Assembly (NCBI GenBank): GCA_043777315.1
Contig: JAYVPW010000006.1
Location: forward strand, 62,001 to 126,000
From: CAIURC01 sp043777315
GTDB taxonomy: Bacteria > Verrucomicrobiota > Verrucomicrobiia > Chthoniobacterales > Chthoniobacteraceae
Direction: 5' to 3'
DNA: 64,000 bases
The position numbers and the translations under genes are program-made. Below, one piece after another: positions 50,337 through 58,837 of this stretch; the stretch's first letter is position 1, and each line of letters begins with the position of its first letter. The notes beneath the pieces are model-generated. The model was not told where the DNA came from. It made no database searches and saw only the letters and a list, made by a program, of their open reading frames with translations.

Positions 50337-51734
50337 TCACCGCCCCGGCAGCGAAATCCCGCGCACCTTCTTATAAAGCGAGACCGCGTAGCTGTCCGTC
50401 ATCCCCGAGACGAAATCGAGCATCTTGAGCAGCCGCAGATACCCGTCGCGATCCGGCCGCCGTTTCCGTCCCAGGCTCTCATCCGGCACCAGCCGCAGCA
50501 GCTTGTGACTGCGCGGCGAGGCCGTCTTCGGGTTCGCGGCGAGGTCGTTCAGCGCGGAGACAAATACATCGAGCAACCCGCCCAGCACCTCGAATCCTGC
50601 CGCCTCGATTTCCACCCCGCGCGACGTCGCGTAGATCGTCTCGATCGACCGTTTCTGGATCTTCGACCAAGCCCGCGAACAAGCGCCCGCCTCGATCAGC
50701 GGGCGATCGAACGCCCCGTCGAGCAGCCCGGATTCGTTCGCCAAAAAGACTTCCGCCGCGTCGTCGATCGCCGCGCCGATGGTCATCGCGCGCAGGATTT
50801 GCACCCGCCGCATGTCGCTGTGCGCGTGCCGCAGACGCTTCGGATGTTTCGGCGAAGGGATGAGCGCGAGGAACGCGTCGCGCACCTCTTTGTAACGCAA
50901 ATGCCCCGCCCGAAAGCCGTCCTCGAAATCGACCAGCCGGTAGCAAATGTCGTCCGCCGCCTCGACCAGGAACGCCAGCGGATGCCGCGTCCACCACGCC
51001 GAATCCGGCGTCCTGCGAATCAGGCCGCAATGTTCCGCCACGCTCTCGAAGTGCTCCCGCTCGCTCTGGCAAAAACCAAATTTCTTGGCGCTCGCGCCGC
51101 GGATGAGAGGAGGACCGGATTCGGTCGTCGTCGAATCCGAACCCGACACCAGCAGCGATTCGCGCGGATATTTCGTGAACGCCCCGAGCGTCGCGTGCGT
51201 GAGCTGCAGCCCGCCGTGATTGTCCGGCATCTGCAATCGCGTGAGCAGGCGGAAGCCCTGCGCGTTGCCCTCGTAACGCTCGACATCCGCGCGCTGCGCC
51301 GCCGTGAAATCCGCGCCCGCCTCCGCCGCGTGCGCCGAAGTTTTGAACCAATGCCGGATCGCATCCTCGCCCGAATGCCCGAACGGCGGATTCCCGAGAT
51401 CATGTGCCAGAGCCGCCGCGGAGACGATCTCCCCGAAATCCGAGCCGTGAATTCCCGCGAGCCCGTGCCGCTCCACGAGTGCCGCGCCGACCCGCGCACC
51501 GAGCGACCGCCCGACGCTCGCGACCTCCAGCGAATGCGTGAGCCGCGTGCGGACGTAGTCGTTATCCGCCAGCGGAAAGACCTGCGTCTTGTCCTGCAAT
51601 CGCCGAAACGCCGTCGAAAAAGTGATCCGATCCGAGTCGCGCCGAAACTCCGAGCGCGCGGCGTCGATCAGCCCCGGTTTCACTTTCCCGAGCCGATCCA
51701 CGCAGAGGAGTTGGAGCCAGTTCATCGTGTCCAT
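50337..51734 (-). CDS. dgt: dGTP triphosphohydrolase family protein (HD domain)
   Basis: 465 residues. The HD-domain signature reads FRRLQDKTQVFPL, then TRLTHSLEVASVGRSLG, ALAHDLGNPPFGHSGEDAI (His-Asp pair) and EAADDICYRLVDFEDGFRAG (last metal Asp). It hydrolyses dNTPs to nucleosides and triphosphate. Length fits the long Dgt subgroup. Upstream is a palindrome, and no operon partner is seen. Confidence 0.92.
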   Translation of the reverse strand: MDTMNWLQLLCVDRLGKVKPGLIDAARSEFRRDSDRITFSTAFRRLQDKTQVFPLADNDYVRTRLTHSLEVASVGRSLGARVGAALVERHGLAGIHGSDFGEIVSAAALAHDLGNPPFGHSGEDAIRHWFKTSAHAAEAGADFTAAQRADVERYEGNAQGFRLLTRLQMPDNHGGLQLTHATLGAFTKYPRESLLVSGSDSTTTESGPPLIRGASAKKFGFCQSEREHFESVAEHCGLIRRTPDSAWWTRHPLAFLVEAADDICYRLVDFEDGFRAGHLRYKEVRDAFLALIPSPKHPKRLRHAHSDMRRVQILRAMTIGAAIDDAAEVFLANESGLLDGAFDRPLIEAGACSRAWSKIQKRSIETIYATSRGVEIEAAGFEVLGGLLDVFVSALNDLAANPKTASPRSHKLLRLVPDESLGRKRRPDRDGYLRLLKMLDFVSGMTDSYAVSLYKKVRGISLPGR

Positions 51735-51760
51735 TCACGGCAGTGCGCGCGGCGCAATCC

Positions 51761-51918
51761 GGGTAGCGCGCTCGTCTCGAGTGCTGGTCTCGGCGTCTCG
51801 CCGAGACGAACTTTTTAGCGCGTCCAGCCCGGACAAAAGCATCTTCTCCATCCGACCCGCGTTGAAAGTCCGCGAAGGCGAGACGCCTTCGCCCACACGC
51901 GAGACGCGTGCGCTACCC
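51761..51918. repeat. Compound palindrome related to 47013
   Basis: GGGTAGCGCGCTCGTCTCGA on the left and ACGCGAGACGCGTGCGCTAC on the right are imperfect inverses; each carries an inner hairpin (CTCGGCGTCTCGCCGAG, GCGAAGGCGAGACGCCTTCGC). It lies between dgt and the ABC-F gene. Confidence 0.85.
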
Positions 51919-51946
51919 GGAGTTCCGACCCGCATCGCAAAATCTT

Positions 51947-53914
51947 TCACGCCCCCGCCTCCATTTCCGCACTCGCGGATTCCCATTCCGCGGTGATCCG
52001 CGCGAGCTCCTCGCTCACGGTCGAAAGCTCGCGGTTCAGCGAAATGGCATTCCCGCCCGCCTCGTACGCGTCCGGTTTCTCGAGCTCGGCGGTGAGTTCT
52101 TTTTGCCGGCCTTCGAGCGAAAAAATCTGCATCTCGAGGTGGCTGACGCGCTCGGCTTTCTCGCGCTGGATTTTCGCGGCGGCTTTGCGCTCGTCGGCTT
52201 CGGCGCGGCGCAGTTGCTTCAGCTCGCGCATCCCGAGCCCGCTCGTGTTGGTCCGCTCCACCGCCACGGTTTTGGGCTGCAAATTCTGCAAGCCCTCGCC
52301 CGCCGTGAGCGCCGCGCGCGCGGACGTGGCCTTCGATTTATCGAGGTAATATTGGTAGTCGCCCGCGTACGGCGTGAGCTGCCCGGCGCTGATGTGCAGC
52401 ACGGTCTTCGCGATCGCGCGGATGAAATGCACGTCGTGGCTGATGAAAATCAGCGTCCCCTCGAACTGCTCCAGCGCACCGATCAGCGCGTCGATCGAGC
52501 CGACATCGAGATGCGTCGTCGGCTCGTCCATGAGCAGCAGATTCGGCGGATCGAGCAGCAGTTTGACCAGTGCGAGCCGGGACTTCTCGCCACCGCTGAG
52601 CACCGCGACCGGCTTGAAGACATCGTCGCCGCGGAACAGGAACGAGCCGAGCACCGTGCGGCAGGTTTGCTCGCTCGCGGGGTTCGGGCAGTCGAGCACG
52701 CATTCGAGCACGGTCTGTTTCATGTTCAGCACCTCGGCGCGGTGCTGCGAAAAATATCCGACCCGCACGTTGTAGCCGACCTCGCGCGTCCCCGCCTGCG
52801 GTTCGAGCGCGCCGGAGAGCAGTTTGATCAGCGTCGATTTGCCCGCGCCATTCGGCCCGACGAGCACCGTCCGCTGCCCGCGTTCCGCCTCGAAATCGAG
52901 CCCGCGATAGACCGACAGCTCGCCCTCGGCGGTTTTGTAGGCGAAGTCCACGCGCTTCAAAGCGATCACGCGCTGCCCGCTCCGCGCGGGCTGCGGGAAG
53001 CTGAAGTGGATCGACTTTTGCAGCGAAAGCGGTGCCTCGATTTTCTCCATCCGGTCGATCTGCTTCAGCTTGCTCTGGGCCTGCGACGCTTTGCTGGCCT
53101 TGGCCCGGAAGCGATCGGCGAAAAGCTGGAGCGCCGCGATTTCGCGCTGCTGATTCGTGTAAGCCGCGAGCTGCTGCTCCGCGCGCGCCGCTTTTTCGAG
53201 GACGTATTTGTCCCAGTTTCCGCGGTAGCGATGCAGCTTCGAGTGGGCGATTTCCACGATGCTGCCGACGAGCGCATTCAGAAATTCGCGGTCGTGCGAG
53301 ATCATCAAAATCGCGCCGGGATAGCTCGTGAGATATTCCTGAAACCAGCCGAGCGATTCGAGATCGAGGTGGTTCGTCGGCTCGTCGAGCAGGAGCAAAT
53401 CCGGCTCCATCACGAGCAGCCGCGCGAGGTGCGCGCGCATGATCCAGCCGCCGCTCATCGTCCTCGCCTCGCGATCGAAATCGGTCTCGCGAAAGGCCAA
53501 GCCCGACAAAATGCGCTTCGCTTTCGGCTCCAATTGCCAGCCGCCGTGCTCGTCGAAAACGCCGAGCGCTTCGTGATACGCCGCGTCGTCGGTGGACTCC
53601 CCTTTTTCGTGCAAACGAATGATTCGCTTGGCCTCCGCGAGCGCCGGCGAAGTGGAAGTCGCCAGCTCCAGCACCGTCTCCGCGCCGGCCGGCGCGCTCT
53701 CCTGCGGCAGGTATCCGACAGTCGCATTCCGCTCGATCGAGACGCGCCCTTCATCCGGCGTAGCCTCGCCGAGCAGCAGTGAAAAGAGCGTCGATTTGCC
53801 CGCGCCATTGGGGCCGACGAGCCCCATCCGATCGCCGCGATTGACCTGCAACGAGACGTCCGCAAACAGGAGCCTGCCGCCGAAAGATTTACTGACTTGA
53901 GAGACTGTGAGCAT
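51947..53914 (-). CDS. ABC-F family ATPase (Uup/EttA-like)
   Basis: 655 residues with two fused ABC domains and no membrane part. Walker A sites are GLVGPNGAGKSTLFSLL and VLVGPNGAGKSTLIKLL; signatures are MSGGWIMRAHLARLL and LSGGEKSRLALVKLL; Walker B motifs end LLLDEPTNHLDLE and LLMDEPTTHLDVG. The two are joined by the charged ABC-F linker, with a coiled-coil C-terminal domain (LKQLRRAEADERKAAAKIQR). Likely a ribosome-associated translation factor. The ATG at 53914 begins the first domain. Confidence 0.94.
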   Translation of the reverse strand: MLTVSQVSKSFGGRLLFADVSLQVNRGDRMGLVGPNGAGKSTLFSLLLGEATPDEGRVSIERNATVGYLPQESAPAGAETVLELATSTSPALAEAKRIIRLHEKGESTDDAAYHEALGVFDEHGGWQLEPKAKRILSGLAFRETDFDREARTMSGGWIMRAHLARLLVMEPDLLLLDEPTNHLDLESLGWFQEYLTSYPGAILMISHDREFLNALVGSIVEIAHSKLHRYRGNWDKYVLEKAARAEQQLAAYTNQQREIAALQLFADRFRAKASKASQAQSKLKQIDRMEKIEAPLSLQKSIHFSFPQPARSGQRVIALKRVDFAYKTAEGELSVYRGLDFEAERGQRTVLVGPNGAGKSTLIKLLSGALEPQAGTREVGYNVRVGYFSQHRAEVLNMKQTVLECVLDCPNPASEQTCRTVLGSFLFRGDDVFKPVAVLSGGEKSRLALVKLLLDPPNLLLMDEPTTHLDVGSIDALIGALEQFEGTLIFISHDVHFIRAIAKTVLHISAGQLTPYAGDYQYYLDKSKATSARAALTAGEGLQNLQPKTVAVERTNTSGLGMRELKQLRRAEADERKAAAKIQREKAERVSHLEMQIFSLEGRQKELTAELEKPDAYEAGGNAISLNRELSTVSEELARITAEWESASAEMEAGA

Positions 53915-54028
53915 CGAAAGGCGCGCACTCTTCCCAAGATCGGCCCGCGCGCAAGCGTGGAACCGCGCGGGAGGCCGTCCTGGGAGACTATAGGAAGTCA
54001 GGCGTCTCGCCTGACCGGTGCGTCTCAA

Positions 54029-54805
54029 CTAGGGCGTGTTAAGGTAAACCAAGGCATCGAAGTTCAGGGCGATGTGGATGAAGGCGGTGAACATCACGTC
54101 GAGCTTCTCGAAGCGGGAGAAGATGCGACGAAAGCCTTCGAGCCGGCGAAAGAGCCGCTCGACTTCGTTGCGCTTCTTGTAGAGTTCCCGGTCGTATTCC
54201 CACGGGTTGAGCCGGTTGCTCTTTGGCGGCACGACCGGAGTCATCTCCAACCGGAAGACCAACTGCCTGGTTTCGTCGCCTTCGTAAGCTCGGTCCATGA
54301 TCATCGCTTTGAGTGTCGCAGGCTTTTGCCCCGCCCAGCCTTCGATCAGTTTGCGACCCTCTGGCCCGTCGGCACACTGGCCCGCCGAGAGGGAGAAACA
54401 AAGGGCCGTCCGCTCATCACCGGCAACCAGATGAATCTTGGTTGTGCGTCCTCCCCGGGATCGGCCAATGGCTTGCGGGCCATTTTTTTAGAGCGCCGGT
54501 TCCATCGGGATGGACTTTGACCGACGTGCTGTCCAGAAAGCCGGCCTCCAGCTTGAGCGCGATGATCTGCTCTGCTACAGCGCCGCAAAAACCCGGGCCA
54601 GCACCCCCGCCTTTGCCCAGCCTCTCATCCGAGTATAAACGGTGTGCCAATGCCCGAGCTTCTCCGGCAACCGGCACCATTTGGCCCCGTTTTCGGCAAT
54701 GTAGAGGATCGCGTTGAGCACCTGCAGATTGCTGTAGCGCAGCGTACCGCGAGGCTTCGGAAAACATGCCGCGATGCGTTCGTATTGCTCTTGGGTCAAT
54801 TGCAT
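54029..54805 (-). pseudogene. IS5-family transposase, interrupted in two places
   Basis: N-terminal part (54575-54805) from MQLTQEQYERIAACFPKPRG to a TAG after ARVFAAL. The middle part, in another frame, reads QIIALKLEAGFLDSTSVKVH (first catalytic Asp) to GTGALKK at a run of seven A (54483-54489). The C-terminal part (54029-54304 onward upstream), back in the first frame, contains MIMDRAYEGDETRQLVFRLE (second Asp) and KKRNEVERLFRRLEG (Glu). All DDE residues remain, but two frame changes are needed. One could be programmed slippage. The stop lies just outside the left inverted repeat. Confidence 0.82.
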
Positions 54806-54862
54806 GAATCATCGTTCGGTCTCCTCTCCCATCAATCAATTCTTTTACCTTAACATGCCCTG
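54031..54862 (-). mobile_element. IS5-family (IS427-like) insertion sequence
   Basis: 832 bases bounded by 18-base terminal inverted repeats, AGGGCGTGTTAAGGTAAA at 54031-54048 and its inverse at 54845-54862 (one mismatch). It carries one minus-strand transposase split across frames. It is flanked by TA on the left and TG on the right. Removing it plus one dinucleotide leaves a palindrome of the same length as the intact copy at 4351, consistent with a 2-base target duplication that later changed. Confidence 0.88.
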
Positions 54863-54914
54863 GTGTGTCAGGCGGGACGCCTGACTTTCTCCGCCGGGAT
54901 CCTTGCCTTCGGCT

Positions 54915-54948
54915 GCGCCCGCAAAGCCGGGCTTCGCTCAGGATGACA
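54915..54948. repeat. Half copy of the dispersed long palindrome
   Basis: Only the outer right arm, GCGCCCGCAAAGCCGGGCTT followed by CGCTCAGGATGAC, is present. The matching left arm and inner stem are missing. It lies 25 bases from the interrupted palindrome. Confidence 0.75.
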
Positions 54949-55023
54949 GTTTGAATTTGCGCGCGGGCGCGCTTCGGCCTCGATTTTGTGAGCATCGCGG
55001 CGGAGATTCGCACCCACTTTTTC

Positions 55024-55947
55024 ATGGCAAAAATCGCGATCGTCGGGGCCGGAGCTGTCGGGTGTTATTACGGCGGAATGCTCGCGCGCGCCGGCGAGGA
55101 CGTGCATTTCCTGATGCGCTCGGACCTCGGGCATGTGCGGGAGCACGGGCTCACGATCCACACGCGCGGCGAGGCATTGCATTTGCCAAAGGTGCAGGCG
55201 AGCGCATCGACGGAGGAGATCGGGCCGTGCGATTTCGTGATCATCGCGCTGAAGGCGACCGGAAATCTGGCGCTCGAAAAGCTGGTGCCGCCGCTGCTCG
55301 GGCCGGAGACCGCGCTGCTCACTTTGCAGAACGGGCTCGGCAACGACGAATTCCTCGCGGAGCGGTGGGGAACGGAACGGGTGATGGGCGGCCTTTGCTT
55401 TGTCTGCCTGAATCGGACGGCTCCCGGCGTGATCGAGCATTTCGATCACGGCTCGATTTCGATCGGCGAATTTCGGCGCGCTCCGCAGGCGCGCACGCGC
55501 GTGGTCGTGGAGGCGTTTGCGCGCGCGGGGATGGACGCGAATGTGGTGGAAAATCTCCTGACCGAACGCTGGCGAAAGTTGCTCTGGAACATCCCCTTCA
55601 ACGGCCTCTCCATCGCCGCCGGCGGCGCGACGGTCGCCGACGTGATGGCCGATTCGGGGCTGCGCGACCTCGCGCGAAATCTGATGAGCGAGGTGCTCGA
55701 TGCCGCCCGCCGGCTGGGCCACCACGTCCCCGACAGCTTCGCGGATTTTCAAATCGAACGCAGCGGGAGCATGGGTCCGTACAAGCCATCCTCGATGCTG
55801 GACTGGGAACTCGGGCACCCGGTCGAGGTCGAGGCAATCTGGGGCGAGCCGCTGCGGCAGGGCGTGTCCGCGGGCGCGAAAATGGGACGGCTGGAAATGC
55901 TGTATCGGCTGCTCGGCCGGCTCACCGTCAAGGATTCCGGGCGATGA
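55024..55947 (+). CDS. panE: 2-dehydropantoate 2-reductase (ketopantoate reductase)
   Basis: 307 residues. It makes pantoate with NADPH. NADP-binding KIAIVGAGAVGCYYGGMLAR, FVIIALKATGN, LLTLQNGLGNDEFLA, and the catalytic Lys region RWRKLLWNIPFNGLS with the later DFQIERSGSMGPYKPSSMLD. The ATG at 55024 starts the Rossmann strand; an upstream in-frame start would add 12 residues. Its stop overlaps the next start (ATGA). Confidence 0.92.
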   Translation: MAKIAIVGAGAVGCYYGGMLARAGEDVHFLMRSDLGHVREHGLTIHTRGEALHLPKVQASASTEEIGPCDFVIIALKATGNLALEKLVPPLLGPETALLTLQNGLGNDEFLAERWGTERVMGGLCFVCLNRTAPGVIEHFDHGSISIGEFRRAPQARTRVVVEAFARAGMDANVVENLLTERWRKLLWNIPFNGLSIAAGGATVADVMADSGLRDLARNLMSEVLDAARRLGHHVPDSFADFQIERSGSMGPYKPSSMLDWELGHPVEVEAIWGEPLRQGVSAGAKMGRLEMLYRLLGRLTVKDSGR

Positions 55948-56720
55948 GCTGGCGCGATTTTCAGCCGGAGTGGGGGATCGTGCTCGGCTCGGGGCTTGGC
56001 GCGTTTGCCGATGAGATCGAGATCGAGGCGGCGGTGAGTTTCGCCGAAATCGACGGGCTGCCGGTCTCAAAAGTCCCCGGCCACGCGGGCCGTTTCCTCT
56101 TCGGCCGGATCGAGGGAAAACGGGTGATGGTCGCGCAAGGTCGTGCGCATTTGTACGAAGGCTGGACGGCCGCCGAGGTGACGACAGGCGTGCGGCTGAT
56201 GGCCTCGCTCGGCGTCCAGCGACTGGTGCTGACGAACGCCGCGGGCACGTTGAATCCCGGCTTCGCGCCCGGCTCGTGGATGATGCTGAGCGATCATCTC
56301 AACCTCACCGGCACCTCGCCGCTGCTCGGCGGCGCGCACTTTTACGACATGTCGGAAATCTACCCGCGCGCCCTTCGCGAGCGCTTCGCCGCGGTCGCTC
56401 GCGAGCAGGGAATGACCTTGCACGAAGGCATCTACGCCGGGCTGCTCGGGCCGCAATACGAGACGCCCGCGGAGGTGCGGATGCTGCGCACGCTGGGAGC
56501 CGATGCGGTCGGAATGTCCACGGTGCTGGAGGCGATTCAGGCGCGCGCGCTCGGGCTGGAGGTCGCGGGATTTTCGTGCCTCACGAATTGGGCCGCGGGC
56601 CTCAATCCCGCATTGCTCAGTCACGCCGAGGTGCTCGAAACCGGACGCGTTGCGGCGCTGGAACTGGTGCGCCTGCTGAGCGCAGTCGTCGCCGAGGCGG
56701 AGTTGCCGACGGCTGGCTGA
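55944..56720 (+). CDS. Purine nucleoside phosphorylase (PNP class I, trimeric type)
   Basis: 258 residues. WGIVLGSGLGAFAD (phosphate-binding Ser), VPGHAGRFLFGRIEGK, VMVAQGRAHLYEGW, VLTNAAGTLNPGFAPGSWMM, LLGPQYETPAEVRMLRTLGA, VGMSTVLEAIQARALG and SCLTNWAAGLN are the family motifs. It phosphorolyses inosine or guanosine, or methylthioadenosine-type substrates. ATGA overlap with panE. Confidence 0.93.
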   Translation: MSWRDFQPEWGIVLGSGLGAFADEIEIEAAVSFAEIDGLPVSKVPGHAGRFLFGRIEGKRVMVAQGRAHLYEGWTAAEVTTGVRLMASLGVQRLVLTNAAGTLNPGFAPGSWMMLSDHLNLTGTSPLLGGAHFYDMSEIYPRALRERFAAVAREQGMTLHEGIYAGLLGPQYETPAEVRMLRTLGADAVGMSTVLEAIQARALGLEVAGFSCLTNWAAGLNPALLSHAEVLETGRVAALELVRLLSAVVAEAELPTAG

Positions 56721-56789
56721 AACCGCCGCCGGGACAGCGAACCGCCGCGGCGGCAACCCTCAGCGACTCGGTCAAAGATTCGGAGTTGA

Positions 56790-56857
56790 TCCGCGAAATC
56801 ACGCGAAATCACGCGAAAGGATGAACCCCTTCGCGTGATTTCGCGTGATTTCGCGGA
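56790..56857. repeat. Foldback element with CGCGAAATCA arms
   Basis: TCCGCGAAATCACGCGAAAT plus CACGCGAAAGG is mirrored by CCTTCGCGTGATTTCGCGTG plus ATTTCGCGGA; each arm is a two- to three-fold tandem of CGCGAAATCA. It lies between the purine phosphorylase and bufC (convergent). Confidence 0.85.
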
Positions 56858-56902
56858 CCAAAAATCTCCCGCATCAGCGATGGAGATTTATTTCACAGTG
56901 TC

Positions 56903-57805
56903 TCAGGAGCAGAGCCAGCCGAAGCTCATCCAAAGCGCGAACCACGACTGGATCTTTTCCGCATTCCGCTCGGGCAGTTCCTTCGAATCGGTGAAAGCCA
57001 TGTCGCACGCGGCTTCGAGCGTCTCGCCATTTCGCAGCGCGAGGAGGAGTCGGTATGCCTCCGGTTCGAGGCGTTTGTAATAGACGAGGTAATCGAGGCG
57101 ATGGACGACGAGGTGAATCGGGGTGCGGCTGGCGCGGACGCTGATGCGCTGGCTGCGGCGGGACCGGGTGCCCGAAACGGCGTTGCTGGCGGAGCCGGTT
57201 TCGAGGTCGGAGGACTTCAGTTTTCGGAGCAGGTCGTCGATCGGGTATTCGAGTTCGAGCAGCGTGAGGTAAGGCTGGAGCTTGAAGCGGATGCGGTCGG
57301 GCGGGATGCGGGCGATTTTTTGCGGGTCGATCGGCGGCTTTTCCAAGGCGTCGAAGGCATCGATGCAGGCCCATTCCATGCGCGCGGTTTCCAGCGCGAG
57401 GCGTTCTTTCGGGGCGGCGTATTCGGGGTGTTCGCGGAGGAAAGTTTCGAGGTTCCGGCCGAGGTTGCGGAGGCTCCAGGAGGTGGAGCCGCAGTGCTCG
57501 AGAAAGGCGACGGCGAGCCGGTCGAAAGCGCGGGTGCCGAGCACGGCGCGGACGCCGGGGAAGTCGTCGCCGAAATTGGCGAGGAGCCGCCACCAGTACT
57601 GCTGGTTGTAGATTTGCAGCCGCTCCGGCGAGGTGAGGCGATCGTTCGGCTTGATGATTTCCAGCGCAACGCCGTCCGACTCCGGGACCATCTCCTCGCT
57701 GCGCGTGAGTGGGCGCATAATCGCCCCCGCAATCGCGCGCTGAATCGCGGCGAGCGATGCGCCGGGTTTGCGGCGGGCCGGACCGCGAGATTTCGCCTCG
57801 TTCAC
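56903..57805 (-). CDS. bufC: DUF692-partner protein BufC/HvfC-like (DUF2063 domain)
   Basis: 300 residues. The N-terminal third is a DUF2063-type helical domain (SLAAIQRAIAGAI, then LTSPERLQIYNQQYWWRLLA, NFGDDFPGVRAVLG), the usual partner of DUF692 enzymes, which presents the precursor peptide. A C-terminal winged/helical domain follows (LVVHRLDYLVYYKRLEPEAY). The GTG start overlaps the bufB stop by 4 bases. Last gene of the bufferin-type operon. Confidence 0.87.
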   Translation of the reverse strand: MNEAKSRGPARRKPGASLAAIQRAIAGAIMRPLTRSEEMVPESDGVALEIIKPNDRLTSPERLQIYNQQYWWRLLANFGDDFPGVRAVLGTRAFDRLAVAFLEHCGSTSWSLRNLGRNLETFLREHPEYAAPKERLALETARMEWACIDAFDALEKPPIDPQKIARIPPDRIRFKLQPYLTLLELEYPIDDLLRKLKSSDLETGSASNAVSGTRSRRSQRISVRASRTPIHLVVHRLDYLVYYKRLEPEAYRLLLALRNGETLEAACDMAFTDSKELPERNAEKIQSWFALWMSFGWLCS

Positions 57806-58653
57806 GCGGCGACGAGACTCTTCGCCCCGGGCAGGAAGCGCGTGGCTTTCAGCGCCTCGCGATGCACTTCGTCGAAGCTCGGAATCCGGTCGTCCCATTC
57901 GAGCAAAGTGGCGGTGCGGCCGGCGCGGGCGATGGCGAGTTCGTAAAGTTTCCAGACGGGATCGAGCACCGGGTGATCGTGCGTATCGAGCAGGTATTTC
58001 TCGAACTTGGTGTGCCCCGCGAGATGGATTTGCGCGACGCGGTGATGCGGCACGTTTTCGACGTAATCGTTCGGGTTGAAACTGTGGTTCCGCGACGAGA
58101 CGTAGATGTTGTTCACGTCGAGCAGGATGCCGCAGTCGGCGCGCTCGGCGACTTCGCTGAGGAATTCCCACTCGGTCATTTCGGAGGCGTGAAATTCCGC
58201 GTAGCTGCTCACATTTTCCACGGCGACGGGGAGCTCGGTGAAGTCCGACACTTCGCGGATATTCCGCGCGGTGGTCTCGACGGCCTCCCAAGTGTAGGGC
58301 ATCGGGAGCAGGTCGTGCGTGTAGCGGCCATCGACGCTGCCCCAGCAAAGGTGGTCGGAAAGCCACGGCGTTTTCGTCCGTTTCGTCAGCGTCTTGAGCT
58401 TTTTCAAATGCTCGCGGTTTGGCCGGCTGGCGTTGCCGAAATACATCGAGACGCCGTGCTGCACGACGCGGTATTGCTCGAGGATTTGGTCGAGGACGTG
58501 GAGCGGGCGGCCGCTATCGACCATGTAATTTTCCGAGATGATCTCGAACCAATCGACGACCGGTTTTTTCTCGAGGATGTGCTGGTAGTGCGGCACGCGC
58601 AGGCCGATGCCGATTCCGTGATCGCTGAAGCCGTTGAAGCGGGAGGCGGGCAT
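57802..58653 (-). CDS. bufB: MNIO-family (DUF692) peptide-modifying enzyme BufB-like
   Basis: 283 residues of the DUF692 TIM barrel. GIGIGLRVPHYQHIL, PVVDWFEIISENYM, HGVSMYFGN, SDHLCWG, VAVENVSSYAEFH, GILLDVNNIYVSSRNH and AQIHLAGHTKFEKYL carry the His, Glu, Asp and Asn metal ligands of multinuclear iron-dependent oxidases. Known members convert precursor Cys residues to oxazolone- or thiooxazole-type heterocycles in copper-binding peptides. Starts 185 bases after the precursor gene, beyond a terminator. Confidence 0.92.
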   Translation of the reverse strand: MPASRFNGFSDHGIGIGLRVPHYQHILEKKPVVDWFEIISENYMVDSGRPLHVLDQILEQYRVVQHGVSMYFGNASRPNREHLKKLKTLTKRTKTPWLSDHLCWGSVDGRYTHDLLPMPYTWEAVETTARNIREVSDFTELPVAVENVSSYAEFHASEMTEWEFLSEVAERADCGILLDVNNIYVSSRNHSFNPNDYVENVPHHRVAQIHLAGHTKFEKYLLDTHDHPVLDPVWKLYELAIARAGRTATLLEWDDRIPSFDEVHREALKATRFLPGAKSLVAA

Positions 58654-58674
58654 GATCTCAGGCTCTGAGGGGGA

Positions 58675-58754
58675 GAGCCACGGAAGGACAAGGAAAGGCA
58701 CGGAAGAAGGAATTTCTTCTCCCTTTCGTGCCTTTCCGTGTTTTTCCGTGGCTC
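58675..58754. repeat. Foldback element with GCACGGAA arms inside the buf operon
   Basis: GAGCCACGGAAGGACAAGGA on the left and CCTTTCCGTGTTTTTCCGTG plus GCTC on the right are inverses built from CACGGAAAGG words. It lies between the precursor-gene terminator and bufB. Confidence 0.85.
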
Positions 58755-58784
58755 ATTATAAATGTCGAGAGTTAGGCAGGGTGC

Positions 58785-58827
58785 AAAAAAAACCGGGGCT
58801 TCCGCTCTTGCGAACGAAAGCCCCGGT
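58785..58827 (-). terminator. Terminator between bufA and bufB
   Basis: A ten-pair minus-strand stem (ACCGGGGCTT with AAGCCCCGGT, 58792-58801 and 58818-58827) is followed by eight T (58785-58792). It lies 11 bases after the precursor stop and before bufB, so partial read-through would give more precursor than enzyme. Confidence 0.85.
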
Positions 58828-58837
58828 GGTGAGCTAA

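Larger units (their letters stand above)
53993..54889. repeat. Palindrome split by an insertion sequence
   Basis: Left half 53993-54029 (GGAAGTCAGGCGTCTCGCCT...) and right half 54863-54889 (with TCAGGCGGGACGCCTGACTT) match the intact copy at 4351-4417. The 832-base insertion sequence sits in the loop. Confidence 0.85.

Noticed and set aside
54903..55943. Plus-strand frame upstream of the purine phosphorylase as an N-terminal extension
   Set aside because: It is panE read in another frame; the real start is the ATG at 55944 overlapping the panE stop.
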